Shown: positions 52,987 through 61,745 of the stretch, piece after piece | How the letters are laid out: every line of letters begins with the position of its first letter | How positions within the stretch are numbered: the first letter of the stretch is position 1 | Source of the DNA: Flavivirga abyssicola | GTDB taxonomy: Bacteria; Bacteroidota; Bacteroidia; Flavobacteriales; Flavobacteriaceae | Direction: 5' to 3' | Length of the DNA: 64,000 nucleotides | NCBI RefSeq assembly: GCF_030540775.2 | Contig: NZ_CP141266.1 | Span: forward strand, 4,141,001 to 4,205,000 | The notes under the pieces: model-generated | Database searches by the model: none | Told to the model about the DNA's origin: nothing | Seen by the model: only the letters and a program-made list of their open reading frames with translations | Position numbers and translations under genes: made by a program

Positions 52987-53703
52987 ATGAAAAGATTAGT
53001 ACTATTATTCGCAGGTTTGTTAATAGGATTAACAACTGTATCCGCAACAGAGCTAAACCACCAAAAAACAGAAAACAACTTTGATATAACGAAACGTTAT
53101 CGGTATGCACAACCTATAATGTTTGTAGAACGTGGTATTGAGTTTTTAATTTTTCCTGATGGAAGCTTTGATTTTAATACCGATACTTATAACGATTATT
53201 ACAATAATTCGTATTACAGAGGAAATTCCAGAAGAAGTTCTGTAAATGTAACCTATGGCACCAGAAAGAAAAAATACAGATACAACCCTTATCGCTACAA
53301 TAGAGGTGTTTCTATTTCGCATGGTAGAGATGGTAAAGTAAGACGCATTGGTGATGTATATATAAATTATGACAGATACGGAAAAATTAAACGTGCTGGC
53401 TCTATATATATGAATTATAACTATAGACACGGAAAACTAAAACAGGTAGGCGGCTTAAGTGTTCGTTATAATCACTGGGGAGGCATTATAAATACACGGG
53501 GACAAGTAAAAGGATATAGTGACTACTGCAATTTTTGTGGCGTACAATCTTGTTCTGTAGAGCACACATTTGGAAACAGAGACAGACATCATGACGACCA
53601 TGACGACGATGATTGGGATGATGATATTTACGATAACGATGATAACTATTACTACTTTAAACAAAATGGTAAAGTGAAAAAGCACCGAAGAAATAATAGC
53701 TAA
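52987..53703 (+). CDS. Secreted repeat protein with acidic His/Asp-rich tail
   Basis: The 238-aa product has a signal peptide (KRLVLLFAGLLIGLTTVSA), a FVERGIEFLIFPDGSFDFN segment shared with the product of 54667, a basic linker, and about three units of a roughly 20-residue repeat: (I/V)xYxxxGx(I/L)xx(V/I/A)G. The C-terminal 45 residues are extremely rich in Asp and His (RHHDDHDDDDWDDDIYDND), then turn basic. A CNFCGVQSC cluster precedes the tail. The tail could bind metal ions. It shares the leader repeat with the preceding gene and ends at a terminator. The function is unknown. Confidence 0.82.
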   Translation: MKRLVLLFAGLLIGLTTVSATELNHQKTENNFDITKRYRYAQPIMFVERGIEFLIFPDGSFDFNTDTYNDYYNNSYYRGNSRRSSVNVTYGTRKKKYRYNPYRYNRGVSISHGRDGKVRRIGDVYINYDRYGKIKRAGSIYMNYNYRHGKLKQVGGLSVRYNHWGGIINTRGQVKGYSDYCNFCGVQSCSVEHTFGNRDRHHDDHDDDDWDDDIYDNDDNYYYFKQNGKVKKHRRNNS

Positions 53704-53720
53704 TTTATTGAGCTGATTGA

Positions 53721-53751
53721 AAAAACTCGAAGTCATAAGCTTCGAGTTTTT
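53721..53751 (+). terminator. Rho-independent terminator
   Basis: Perfect 12-bp arms (53721-53732 and 53740-53751, core CTCGAAG) with a 7-nt loop and a T-run. It ends the transcript of the secreted-protein gene. Confidence 0.8.
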
Positions 53752-53873
53752 ATTTGTTCGTTTAACGGTTGGTGTAAGGATAGTTTCGTGATTAAGCAAC
53801 TAACTTAGTAAAAATGGAACGAACCAGAGGAATTTCCACGTAAACAAGAACCAAGCAATTAATTATACACGGT

Positions 53874-54459
53874 GTTGCCAGTAGTTTTTTATTCCTTTTT
53901 ATTCAGTTCAATTGCATTTGGACTTTCTGGTAATCCAATTAGTTTATCATTATAAAAGTACATATTATAAAACTCTCCTTTATTCCAACCTTTTAATAAA
54001 ATACTATCTCCTCTTTTTTCATTCATTCCCATTTCAATTATCTTCAGAGAATCTTTAGAATTTGCCGTCAATTCATATATTCCATAAGTATTTGGGTTAT
54101 TTGAAATTCTTAATTGAATATTTCGGTTTTCAATTTTGAAGTTATATCTATCTTGAGAATAAGGATGATTTTCAATCCAAGAATTCCAGAAAAATGAAAA
54201 TATCCAATAACATATTATTGCATTAACAAAGAATAAAATCGAAACCCTTCTTTTAATAAAGAAAGCAATTATTCCAATCAGAATATTCATTCCAAATATT
54301 TCAAGTCTGTAAGATTCAACTCCAACAGACATAAAAAAAATCAGGTTTAATGTTGCTAATCCAATATTTCATAAGCAAAATATCGATTAGCAAAATCAGA
54401 ACACCAATTCCAATTATTAATTTCGTTTCTGATTTCATCATTTTCAAATTACTGGCAAC
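53874..54459 (-). mobile_element. Possible gene cassette flanked by 10-bp inverted repeats
   Basis: GTTGCCAGTA at 53874-53883 and its exact complement at 54450-54459 bracket a single minus-strand gene with little extra DNA. The segment sits between two related secreted-protein genes that would otherwise be neighbours. No recombinase or transposase is present, so the element would have to be moved in trans, like an integron-type or repeat-bounded cassette. The repeat alone is short, so this remains a suggestion. Confidence 0.35.
53889..54441 (-). pseudogene. Small membrane protein gene with a frameshift in a T8 tract
   Basis: Two overlapping frames appear to be one gene. The first starts at ATG 54441, encodes 41 aa (membrane helix KLIIGIGVLILLIDILLMKY, then SNIKPDFF) and stops at 54316. 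The second, 54332 to 53889, starts inside a run of eight Ts (54340-54333 on the minus strand) and encodes 147 aa with two more helices and a soluble beta-rich C-terminus ending LPESPNAIELNKKE. Removing one T joins them into about 183 aa without a break. It may be a true mutation, phase variation, or a sequencing error. The function of the joined protein is unknown. Confidence 0.6.
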
Positions 54460-54613
54460 TACATGACATAAAATCGCTTTAATATTCTATATCAAACGCT
54501 AAACGAAGTTCGGTAATTTTTCCCACGAAAACAACACGCCCCTTTTCAAGTTAAAAAAGCTATAAACCGTTTAACTATTGATTTACAGTCGTTTAAATAT
54601 TATCATTCTTTTT

Positions 54614-54627
54614 TGGCACGCTGTTTG
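54614..54627 (+). promoter_or_regulatory. Sigma-54-type promoter (-24/-12)
   Basis: TGGCACG at 54614-54620, four bases, then TTG at 54625-54627, again preceded by a T-run, gives the same arrangement as the site at 52375. It lies 39 bp before the ATG at 54667, so the leader is short. Two CGTTTAA-type words upstream (about 54565-54595) might be activator sites. Confidence 0.65.
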
Positions 54628-54666
54628 TAATTAACAAAACGTATTCATCCATTAAAACAAATTATT

Positions 54667-55941
54667 ATGAAAAAGTTTATATTCTTAGTAGCTGGTTTAA
54701 TCCTTACAGGATTCACTGTTAATGCTACCACAACCAATACAGACGCAAATACAACATCTATTTACAGTAGAGGTTATGGCAACTCTTTCATATTTGTAGA
54801 GAACGGCATTGAGTTTTCTGTATTCCGTGATGGACAATTTGATTTTAACATACAACGCTACTGTGGTTCCAATGTAAATGTATCCATAGGAACTCCAAAT
54901 ATAAACTTCAGCTTTAATTCTGGATATGATTATAATGCCTATGTTCAATACGATGAATATGGCGCTATCATTCAGATAGAAAACACTCCTATTTATTATG
55001 ACTATTACGGACGTATTAGTCAGGTGGGAAATATAAATATTTATTACAATAATTTTGGATATGTAAATCGTGTAGGTGGATTATATGTACATTACAACCG
55101 ATACAATAGTTTCTCACACTGTTCAGGTTTTATAAATGTATATAACAGAAGTTATGTTTACAGACCATGGCACCGTTATTACAGTATTCCGTCTTATGAT
55201 TACTGTGTTGTTTACAACAGACCTTACAGACGTTATTACAGTCCAGTACGCTATACTTACAACAGACCTTTTTATAATAACTACAAGCCAAGAACAGCTA
55301 TTGCCAGCAGACGTGGTCACGTTATAACAAGAAATAGAAAATATGCTACTGTAAATAGAAGCACCAGAAATGTAACTCGTATTAACAGAAGTGCTAACAC
55401 CAGAAGAAGTGTTGCGCAAACAAATAATACAAGACGCAATAGCACTATTAACAGAAATTCTGGAAGAAATTATTCAACAGGAAATAGAAATACTACGATC
55501 AGACGCAATAACTCCAGCATAAACAGAAACACTAAAGGCAGTTCGGTTACGACCAGAAATAATACGATAAGACGTAATAGTAACACCAGAAGTACTAGAG
55601 ATTATGCGCAAAACAATAATAACACTAAAAGAACCAGAGAAAGTGTTAATAGAACAATTAAACCTAGAACTAATAGTGTAAGGACAAAAAAAACAACACA
55701 TCAACGAAAAAATATCGTTACTCAAAAACCAAGAACACAAAATACACGTACATATAACAGAAACGATAATACTAGAAATACAAAACGAGTAGCAACGCAA
55801 CGTACTACTCAAAATAAATCTAGAGTAGCGCAACGAAAAAGCGTTAATAGATCTTCTCAAAGTAACAGGCCAAGAGTTACCCAGAGTAGAAGTAAATCTA
55901 GCAATAACAATACAAGATCGACTAGTAGAAGACGATCATAA
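54667..55941 (+). CDS. Secreted repeat protein with long basic Asn/Arg/Thr-rich tail
   Basis: The 424-aa product has a signal peptide (KKFIFLVAGLILTGFTVNA) and the FVENGIEFSVFRDGQFDFN segment shared with the product of 52987. Next come three to four YxxYGxIxxV/IxN-type repeats (about 95-160) and a tyrosine-rich zone. The final 210 residues are low-complexity, dominated by Asn, Arg, Thr and Ser, with repeated RRN, NRN and TR words, and are strongly basic. No catalytic motif is visible. A basic, disordered tail could bind acidic polysaccharide or nucleic acid outside the cell (inference). It has its own sigma-54-type promoter. Confidence 0.82.
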   Translation: MKKFIFLVAGLILTGFTVNATTTNTDANTTSIYSRGYGNSFIFVENGIEFSVFRDGQFDFNIQRYCGSNVNVSIGTPNINFSFNSGYDYNAYVQYDEYGAIIQIENTPIYYDYYGRISQVGNINIYYNNFGYVNRVGGLYVHYNRYNSFSHCSGFINVYNRSYVYRPWHRYYSIPSYDYCVVYNRPYRRYYSPVRYTYNRPFYNNYKPRTAIASRRGHVITRNRKYATVNRSTRNVTRINRSANTRRSVAQTNNTRRNSTINRNSGRNYSTGNRNTTIRRNNSSINRNTKGSSVTTRNNTIRRNSNTRSTRDYAQNNNNTKRTRESVNRTIKPRTNSVRTKKTTHQRKNIVTQKPRTQNTRTYNRNDNTRNTKRVATQRTTQNKSRVAQRKSVNRSSQSNRPRVTQSRSKSSNNNTRSTSRRRS

Positions 55942-55962
55942 CAATTTTGGTTGGTTAGTTTG

Positions 55963-56009
55963 GAAAGCCCTACGATATGTTTGCCTCAAAGCGACATCGT
56001 GGGGTTTTC
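55963..56009. terminator. Terminator-like stem-loop
   Basis: Arms 55963-55976 and 55996-56009 pair over 14 bp with two G-U-type wobbles (ACGAT core) and a 19-nt loop, with a T-run in the 3' arm. It lies between convergent genes. Confidence 0.55.
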
Positions 56010-56025
56010 TGTTTGCACTAAGTAT

Positions 56026-57483
56026 TTATTTAATCTTCAAATAACGCTCAATCTGATTCGAAATATCTTCAGAAAACTTAAACCTATAAATTACAAATAG
56101 ATATAATACCGTAATTAAAGCAGACTTTAAAGCTATGTTAACGATAGGGACAAAAGGGAATTCCCAAAAATAAAACAGAAAAACACTCAAAGTTATCAAA
56201 ACAGCTATTCTAAATATATCCTTTGTAAATGGATGGATCTTAAACTTCTGATAAACAAAAAGTAGCTTGATTGAGTCATAGGCAAAAACAGCTATAGAAG
56301 TAGCCAGAGCCGCCCCATTTATACCAAATAAAGGAATAAATACAATATTTAAAACAATCATTAAAATAACCAGAGCTACCCCCAAGAATAACACGACTCT
56401 ATAGTAATCACTATTGAATAAAATAGCATTATTACCCCCTAAAAAGGCATCGTATAGCTTAGTAACACTAATTATTAGCACAACAAAAAGCCCACCCTCA
56501 AATTCTTTTGGAATTATATAGTACAACTGATTAATATTCAGTACTATCAAGAGAAATATAAACCCACTAATTATAAATAAATTCAATGAGCTTTTTCTAT
56601 ATAAATCTCCCAGTTCATCCATTTTTTTTTCATTTAAATACTTAGCCGACAAAGGCAGCAGTATTTGATGCATAGACAACTGAGGCACAGCTATAACCGT
56701 AGCTATAAATATAGCGACGTTATAATATGCAATCTCCTTAATTTCAACATAATGCCCCAACATGACTTTATCAACATCTAAAAGAATGGTCGCAATAGAT
56801 CCAGCAATAATTATTAAAAAAGAATATTTTAAAATATTCTTGAGGCCATTCACACGTTTAAATATGATTACGGGAGGCTTGATACTAAATGCGTACACGT
56901 TCATAACAAGCATTCTTAAGACATAAACACCAACCAAGCCTATCATAAATTGCTCTACATTAACTACTTTGAAATGTAAAAAAAACAATAATATCATAGT
57001 TCCTACTCGATGAAAGACTTCTTTCATAAAGTTTCCAAACACCGTTTGCATTTGCACTTTAGCCCATGCAAAAAACACTTCAAAATAAGCCAACGCGAGA
57101 GCAATTATTATAATATGCCATAAATAGTCTTTAATAATAACATTTTTTTGAGATAAAAAACTGCCGATTGCATCATAACATATGTAGTTGAAAAAACTTA
57201 AAGGAATAGTAATTATAAATGGCAAAAATAGCATAAGTGTCAAAAAGCTATTTAATGATACACGTGTTTTAAAAGACGAATAAAACTTCACCAATGTATT
57301 GTGCACTCCAAAAGCCATTAAAGGCATGATAACATAAGCCAAAGACAGCATATACCCTACCATTCCATAATATTCATCACTAAGGAATTCCGTATAAAGA
57401 AACAAGGTGTTAATAGCTCCTACAAAAAAGCCCAAATATGTTGAAAGGACATTTTTAAAAGATTGTGAGGCAACTACTCCCAT
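56026..57483 (-). CDS. Polysaccharide flippase (Wzx/MATE-like)
   Basis: The 485-aa protein has about 14 hydrophobic segments and begins SQSFKNVLSTYLGFFVGAIN, the entry typical of oligosaccharide flippases in the MOP superfamily. The conserved GINGAALATSIAVFAYD near residue 390 supports this. It would move undecaprenyl-linked oligosaccharides across the inner membrane. The main locus at 1-39230 has no flippase in view, so this protein might serve it, but it lies 17 kb away with a glycosyltransferase and YfhO, which suggests a separate glycan or glycoprotein pathway. Confidence 0.88.
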   Translation of the reverse strand: MGVVASQSFKNVLSTYLGFFVGAINTLFLYTEFLSDEYYGMVGYMLSLAYVIMPLMAFGVHNTLVKFYSSFKTRVSLNSFLTLMLFLPFIITIPLSFFNYICYDAIGSFLSQKNVIIKDYLWHIIIIALALAYFEVFFAWAKVQMQTVFGNFMKEVFHRVGTMILLFFLHFKVVNVEQFMIGLVGVYVLRMLVMNVYAFSIKPPVIIFKRVNGLKNILKYSFLIIIAGSIATILLDVDKVMLGHYVEIKEIAYYNVAIFIATVIAVPQLSMHQILLPLSAKYLNEKKMDELGDLYRKSSLNLFIISGFIFLLIVLNINQLYYIIPKEFEGGLFVVLIISVTKLYDAFLGGNNAILFNSDYYRVVLFLGVALVILMIVLNIVFIPLFGINGAALATSIAVFAYDSIKLLFVYQKFKIHPFTKDIFRIAVLITLSVFLFYFWEFPFVPIVNIALKSALITVLYLFVIYRFKFSEDISNQIERYLKIK

Positions 57484-57515
57484 TAACTTAAACTATTTAT
57501 TATGCTTATCATTAA

Positions 57516-58817
57516 TTATTTTTTAATTAGCGTTGCTAATTGCTGAGTTAATTGTTTTCTACTATATTTTTGCAAGCCAATTGGGTTTGATTGTAATTTC
57601 TTGCCCTTAAACGCTTTATAATATTCTAATATAGTCGTTTTTAGCAATTCATAATCATCGTAATTAAAGTAAGCACCTGTGTTTGTTTCCTTAATAATTT
57701 TCTCAACATCTGAAGCCTTAGGTCCTATGGCAAGGATAGGTCTATTTGAAACCATATATTCAAATAGTTTTCCAGGAATAATGCATTTGGTGTCTTCTGA
57801 ATCTATTTCCACCAACAACAATACTTGTGATTTTTTTTGAAATACAATGGCTTCTTTATGTGAAACATAACCTAATTCAAATGTACAATCACTTAAATTA
57901 TATTTCTTTATAGTTTTTAACACCTCTTCGCTAACTGCACCAATGAAATTAAGTTGAAAATCTTTTAAAAAGCCATTATTTTCTTTTCTAAGATCGCTTA
58001 ATACTTTCCACAAAACATCTGGATTTCGTTTTGACAATAAAGACCCTATATGTGCTATTGAAAATTTAACATCCAGATTAAAAGCATGAGTCGCTTCATA
58101 ATCATATCCATTCGTAATAACCTCAATAGGGCAATTTGTTATTTGCTGAAATTCTTTTTTAGTTGTAAAACTTGTTACAATTATTTGATCAGCAGTATTT
58201 AAAACCTGCTTTTCTAAAGCTATATGCTTTTTTTTAGAAGATCTACTTAGTTTTAGCTGTTTATGATAACCAATAGTCGTCCAGGGATCTCTAAAATCAG
58301 CCAACCACCTCACTCCTAACCTTTCCTTTAATTGCAAGCCTATAAGGTGCAAACTATGAGGGGGCCCAGTGGTTATTATGGTTTTTATATTATTTTCTGA
58401 AATATATTGAGAAAGATAACTCACTGAAGGCTTTACCCAACCAATCCGTGCATCTGGTATAAAGAAATTCCCTCTTATATAAAGCATCACTTTTTCAATA
58501 AAACTTTGCTTTTTATTATCTGAAATAATGCCTTTACTTATCGTTTTTGATGATTTTTTTGAAAAAAGTCCGGCTAATTTATAGGGCTCTTTTATGGGCT
58601 GTTTTAATATTGTAATATGATTTGAAACTTCAGAAACTAAACTCTCATCTACCAAAGGATAATTAGGGTTTTCTGGAATATAAACGACTGGATCGATATC
58701 GAATTCCGGCAAGTACTTAACGAATTTCAGCCAACGTTGCACCCCTGGGCCCCCAGCTGGTGGCCAATAATAGGTAATTATGAGTGTTTTTTTAAGCCCT
58801 CTCTGTCCTACGGACAT
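57516..58817 (-). CDS. Glycosyltransferase family 4-like protein
   Basis: The conserved part starts LKKTLIITYYWPPAGGPGVQ, the usual N-terminus of this Bacteroidota glycosyltransferase type. Later motifs are TTGPPHSLHLIG, WLADFRDPWTT and the donor-domain segment CIIPGKLFEYMVSNRPILAI with the catalytic-region Glu. I start it at ATG 58817 (MSVGQRG), the last start before the core. Longer frames from 58853 or 58898 would run through a repeat element and into the previous gene. It lies between YfhO and the flippase on the same strand, 32 bp from the latter. Confidence 0.88.
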   Translation of the reverse strand: MSVGQRGLKKTLIITYYWPPAGGPGVQRWLKFVKYLPEFDIDPVVYIPENPNYPLVDESLVSEVSNHITILKQPIKEPYKLAGLFSKKSSKTISKGIISDNKKQSFIEKVMLYIRGNFFIPDARIGWVKPSVSYLSQYISENNIKTIITTGPPHSLHLIGLQLKERLGVRWLADFRDPWTTIGYHKQLKLSRSSKKKHIALEKQVLNTADQIIVTSFTTKKEFQQITNCPIEVITNGYDYEATHAFNLDVKFSIAHIGSLLSKRNPDVLWKVLSDLRKENNGFLKDFQLNFIGAVSEEVLKTIKKYNLSDCTFELGYVSHKEAIVFQKKSQVLLLVEIDSEDTKCIIPGKLFEYMVSNRPILAIGPKASDVEKIIKETNTGAYFNYDDYELLKTTILEYYKAFKGKKLQSNPIGLQKYSRKQLTQQLATLIKK

Positions 58818-58853
58818 CTCTCCCAAAGGGAGGGTATCACCTTGAGAGGTCAT
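58790..58853. repeat. REP-like repeat at a gene junction
   Basis: The junction between yfhO and the glycosyltransferase gene has a GC-rich palindromic repeat with CTCTCCCAAAGGGAGGG at its core, a form of dispersed flavobacterial repeat as I recall. It supplies the TGA stop of the YfhO frame (58837-58839) and the ATG of the next gene (58817), so the two genes meet inside the element. Confidence 0.55.
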
Positions 58854-61272
58854 TTTTTTTGAATTCATAGAACAAACCTCCAAGCAGCAATATTCCAAAT
58901 AAAACAGAACTCGCTAAAGCTATACGACTACCTGTTTTAACAACATCAGGATCAAACTTAAATTCTATTGTATGATTACCTGCTGGTAGCGGCATACCTC
59001 GCAAAGTATAATTAACACGTATGTGCGAACGCTCTTCTCCATCTACAAAAGTTTTCCATCCGTTACCATAATATACCTCAGAAAAGACTGCAAAACCTTC
59101 GTTTGTATTTTTAGATTTGTACTTTAAATAATTTGGCTTAACCTCCATTAAATCAATAGATGCTAATGAATCAACTACATAATTCGTTTTTAAGTTTTTC
59201 AGTTTTTCCAAAGCTTTATGTGATGAATAAACAGCCTTGGTTTTATTCGACAAACTATCTAATTGTTTTATTTCTTCGTTTGCAGATTCAACTTTTTGCA
59301 AGCTTTGCACAAACCAAGCGTTACCATTAGCATCATCATTTTTGTAAGAAAACAAACCTTCTTTTTCATCTTGAGCTATAATATACTTTGTATTAAGCAT
59401 ATTAAGAACATTGATATTATTTTGAGAGACATAAAAATCAAAAACTTCTCTATATCGCTTTAATTCCGCAGCATTATAGCCGTTTAGTGAATTATGAAAG
59501 TACGAAGGTTTTGAAGGCCCAGAAACTAAATCAAACACTCTAAAATGCGAAGTGTCCTTTAAAATTTCTTTATCAACTTCATTTGCCTGAAATGGCTTAT
59601 TTACTTTAATTGAGGATACAAAATCATCATTATTAACATAACGCCTGTTAACCCCTACTAAATCAAAAAGAATCAATCCGCAAAACACAACTACCACCCA
59701 TTTTTCTTTTAACTTATCTCGTAAAAATGCAAAAACAGCGCCCGCAGATAACAATACTAGGATAAGTGTTCGTATAGTATCTTGTGTGAAAATGGTTTTT
59801 CTATCTTCTTTAATTGCTCTAACAAAATCCTGACCATAAGCTTGAATATACTGACCATCACTAGCTCCAACAAAATCAAACAATGAAGATTTAAATAACA
59901 AGAAGGTAATAGCTAGCCCTCCAGTAATAATTGTTGAATATTTTAACGCTTTTAACTTATCTTCCTTCTTTTCAAAGTCATTAAACAACCTCACTAATCC
60001 TAAAATTGCCAAAATAGGAATACATAACTCCAAAATAACCTGTATAGAACTAACTGCCCTAAACTTATTATAAAGTGGTACATAGTCAATAAAAAAATCG
60101 GTTAAAACCCCTAAATTCTTTCCATAAGATAATAATAGAGATAATAAAGTACCACCAACAAGCCACCATTTTAGTCGGCCTTTTACAAGAAATAATGCAA
60201 AAACAAATAAAAACAAAATAACAGCCCCAATGTATGCTGGCGCTTCAACAATTGGCTGCTCCCCCCAGTACATAGGTGCTCGTTTTGCTTCTTCTAATGC
60301 TTGTGTAGTACTAGCTCCTAATTTTCTATAAGCATCATACGTTGCAGAATCTTTACCAAGGTTTTCAAAATTCCCTCCCCCCATGAATCTTGGGATGAAA
60401 AGATTAAAAGTCTCAACAATACCATAACTGAATTGGGTAATGTAATCTCTACTTAAGCCAGAAGTCACTGGTTTTGGGGAACCATCAGGGTTTATGGTCA
60501 ACTCGCTTTTTCCGCGCGTACTTTCTTTCACATATTCCTGTGTTGCCAAAATATTTGTAGCATTCAAAGCTATTGAAAGCACAACAGCAGCAACCAAAAT
60601 CCCTATCGACTTAAAATAATGTGGTAATATTTTTTTCCTATAGGCATCAATTAAATACGCAACACCTAAAACAATGACTAGTAATAATAGATAATAAGTC
60701 ATTTGAAAATGGTTAGCTACTAATTCTAACCCCATAGCTACAGTGGTTAGCAAAAACCCTGAAATATATTTTTTTTGAAAGACAAGCAAAATACCACTTA
60801 AAACTAAAGGCATATAGGCAATAGCATGTGCCTTACTATTATGTCCTACACCTAAAATGATTATTAAATAGGTTGAAAAACCAAACGCAATGGCCCCTAG
60901 TGCAGCAAGCTTAAAGTCAACTTTTAAAACTAATAATAACACATAAAAACTTAATAGGTATAAAAACAGATAATCCGCTGGTCGGGGTAAAAACCGTAGC
61001 GTTAAATCTAATTTCTTAATATAGTTATGTGGATATCTTGCGCCCAATTGATAAGTAGGCATCCCAGCAAAAGCACTATTAGTCCAGTATGTTTCCTCCC
61101 CTGTTGCAGCTTTAAAATCTTTTTGCTGCTTGCTCATGCCTATATATTGCATGATATCACTTTGAAAGATCTGTTTTCCTTTTAAAACAGGATTAAAATA
61201 TGCTAATGAAAGTATTACAAATCCTATTAAAATTAATACATGAGGACCTATTCTTTTGATTGAAAATTGCAT
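58837..61272 (-). CDS. YfhO-family membrane protein
   Basis: The 811-aa protein has about a dozen membrane helices in the first 540 residues, then a large extracytoplasmic domain, and one C-terminal helix. It starts FSIKRIGPHVLILIGFVILS, and has QSDIMQYIGMSKQQKDF and FAGMPTYQLGARYPHNY, typical of the YfhO family, a GT-C-like group. The C-terminal RGMPLPAGNHTIEFKFDP beta segment is also characteristic. YfhO proteins are linked to glycosylation of lipoteichoic acid or envelope in Firmicutes; the role in Bacteroidota is unclear. The stop lies in a REP-like repeat. Confidence 0.9.
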   Translation of the reverse strand: MQFSIKRIGPHVLILIGFVILSLAYFNPVLKGKQIFQSDIMQYIGMSKQQKDFKAATGEETYWTNSAFAGMPTYQLGARYPHNYIKKLDLTLRFLPRPADYLFLYLLSFYVLLLVLKVDFKLAALGAIAFGFSTYLIIILGVGHNSKAHAIAYMPLVLSGILLVFQKKYISGFLLTTVAMGLELVANHFQMTYYLLLLVIVLGVAYLIDAYRKKILPHYFKSIGILVAAVVLSIALNATNILATQEYVKESTRGKSELTINPDGSPKPVTSGLSRDYITQFSYGIVETFNLFIPRFMGGGNFENLGKDSATYDAYRKLGASTTQALEEAKRAPMYWGEQPIVEAPAYIGAVILFLFVFALFLVKGRLKWWLVGGTLLSLLLSYGKNLGVLTDFFIDYVPLYNKFRAVSSIQVILELCIPILAILGLVRLFNDFEKKEDKLKALKYSTIITGGLAITFLLFKSSLFDFVGASDGQYIQAYGQDFVRAIKEDRKTIFTQDTIRTLILVLLSAGAVFAFLRDKLKEKWVVVVFCGLILFDLVGVNRRYVNNDDFVSSIKVNKPFQANEVDKEILKDTSHFRVFDLVSGPSKPSYFHNSLNGYNAAELKRYREVFDFYVSQNNINVLNMLNTKYIIAQDEKEGLFSYKNDDANGNAWFVQSLQKVESANEEIKQLDSLSNKTKAVYSSHKALEKLKNLKTNYVVDSLASIDLMEVKPNYLKYKSKNTNEGFAVFSEVYYGNGWKTFVDGEERSHIRVNYTLRGMPLPAGNHTIEFKFDPDVVKTGSRIALASSVLFGILLLGGLFYEFKKNDLSR

Positions 61273-61303
61273 GAAAGTATTTTAAAAACAATGTTTGTGA
61301 AAA

Positions 61304-61585
61304 TTAATCAATTTCTTCGTAATCGACATAATCACCCACATTTTTATTTGAGGTTTTGGTTTTGGGTATTTTATCTATAGTAACTTCGCCTTCTTTTTTT
61401 GGCTTTTCCTGTTGTTGATTTCTAAATTGACCAAATTGGTCGCCAAAACGTTGTTCTGCCTTCTTGGCAACATATTTAACAAGAAAAGGAGCAAATAAGC
61501 GTGATAAAATTTTTATTCCAAAGTAAATTAAAAGAATGATTAATATCATTCTAACAAAACCTGTTACAGATGCAAATTGTAGCAT
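61304..61585 (-). CDS. DUF4834-type small membrane protein
   Basis: I start it at ATG 61585 (MLQFASVTGFVRM), giving 93 aa, since a TTG at 61603 lies inside the -7 promoter box. It has one membrane helix (ILIILLIYFGIKILSRLFAP), an amphipathic region and a charged C-terminus (KKEGEVTIDKIPKTKTSNKN). It is a conserved flavobacterial protein next to yfhO, 31 bp upstream of it on the same strand. The function is unknown. Confidence 0.82.
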   Translation of the reverse strand: MLQFASVTGFVRMILIILLIYFGIKILSRLFAPFLVKYVAKKAEQRFGDQFGQFRNQQQEKPKKEGEVTIDKIPKTKTSNKNVGDYVDYEEID

Positions 61586-61600
61586 AAAAATTATTTTTAA

Positions 61601-61608
61601 CAAAAATA
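61601..61608 (-). promoter_or_regulatory. -7 promoter element for the DUF4834-yfhO operon
   Basis: On the minus strand TATTTTTG (61608 down to 61601) fits TAnnTTTG, 16 bp before ATG 61585. The spacing to the nearest -33 TTG (61636 down to 61634) is 25 bp, longer than ideal. Confidence 0.4.
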
Positions 61609-61662
61609 CAATTCTATACGTTTAAAAAACGTTCAAAAATGATAAAAAAAGTATAAAATATC

Positions 61663-61670
61663 TATATTTG
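61663..61670 (+). promoter_or_regulatory. Possible -7 promoter element
   Basis: TATATTTG lies 75 bp before ATG 61746 of the outer-membrane protein gene. No good -33 element is visible. Confidence 0.35.
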
Positions 61671-61745
61671 AAAAAAGTCTTAGGACTAAAATGTTATAAT
61701 AATGTATTACCAATATGTTACTAATCGCACATTAAACTCTTAATT

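Noticed and set aside
55136-55860. Several overlapping frames inside the Asn/Arg-rich gene on both strands
   Set aside because: They are shadows produced by the low-complexity codon pattern; only the frame with a signal peptide and shared segment is credible.
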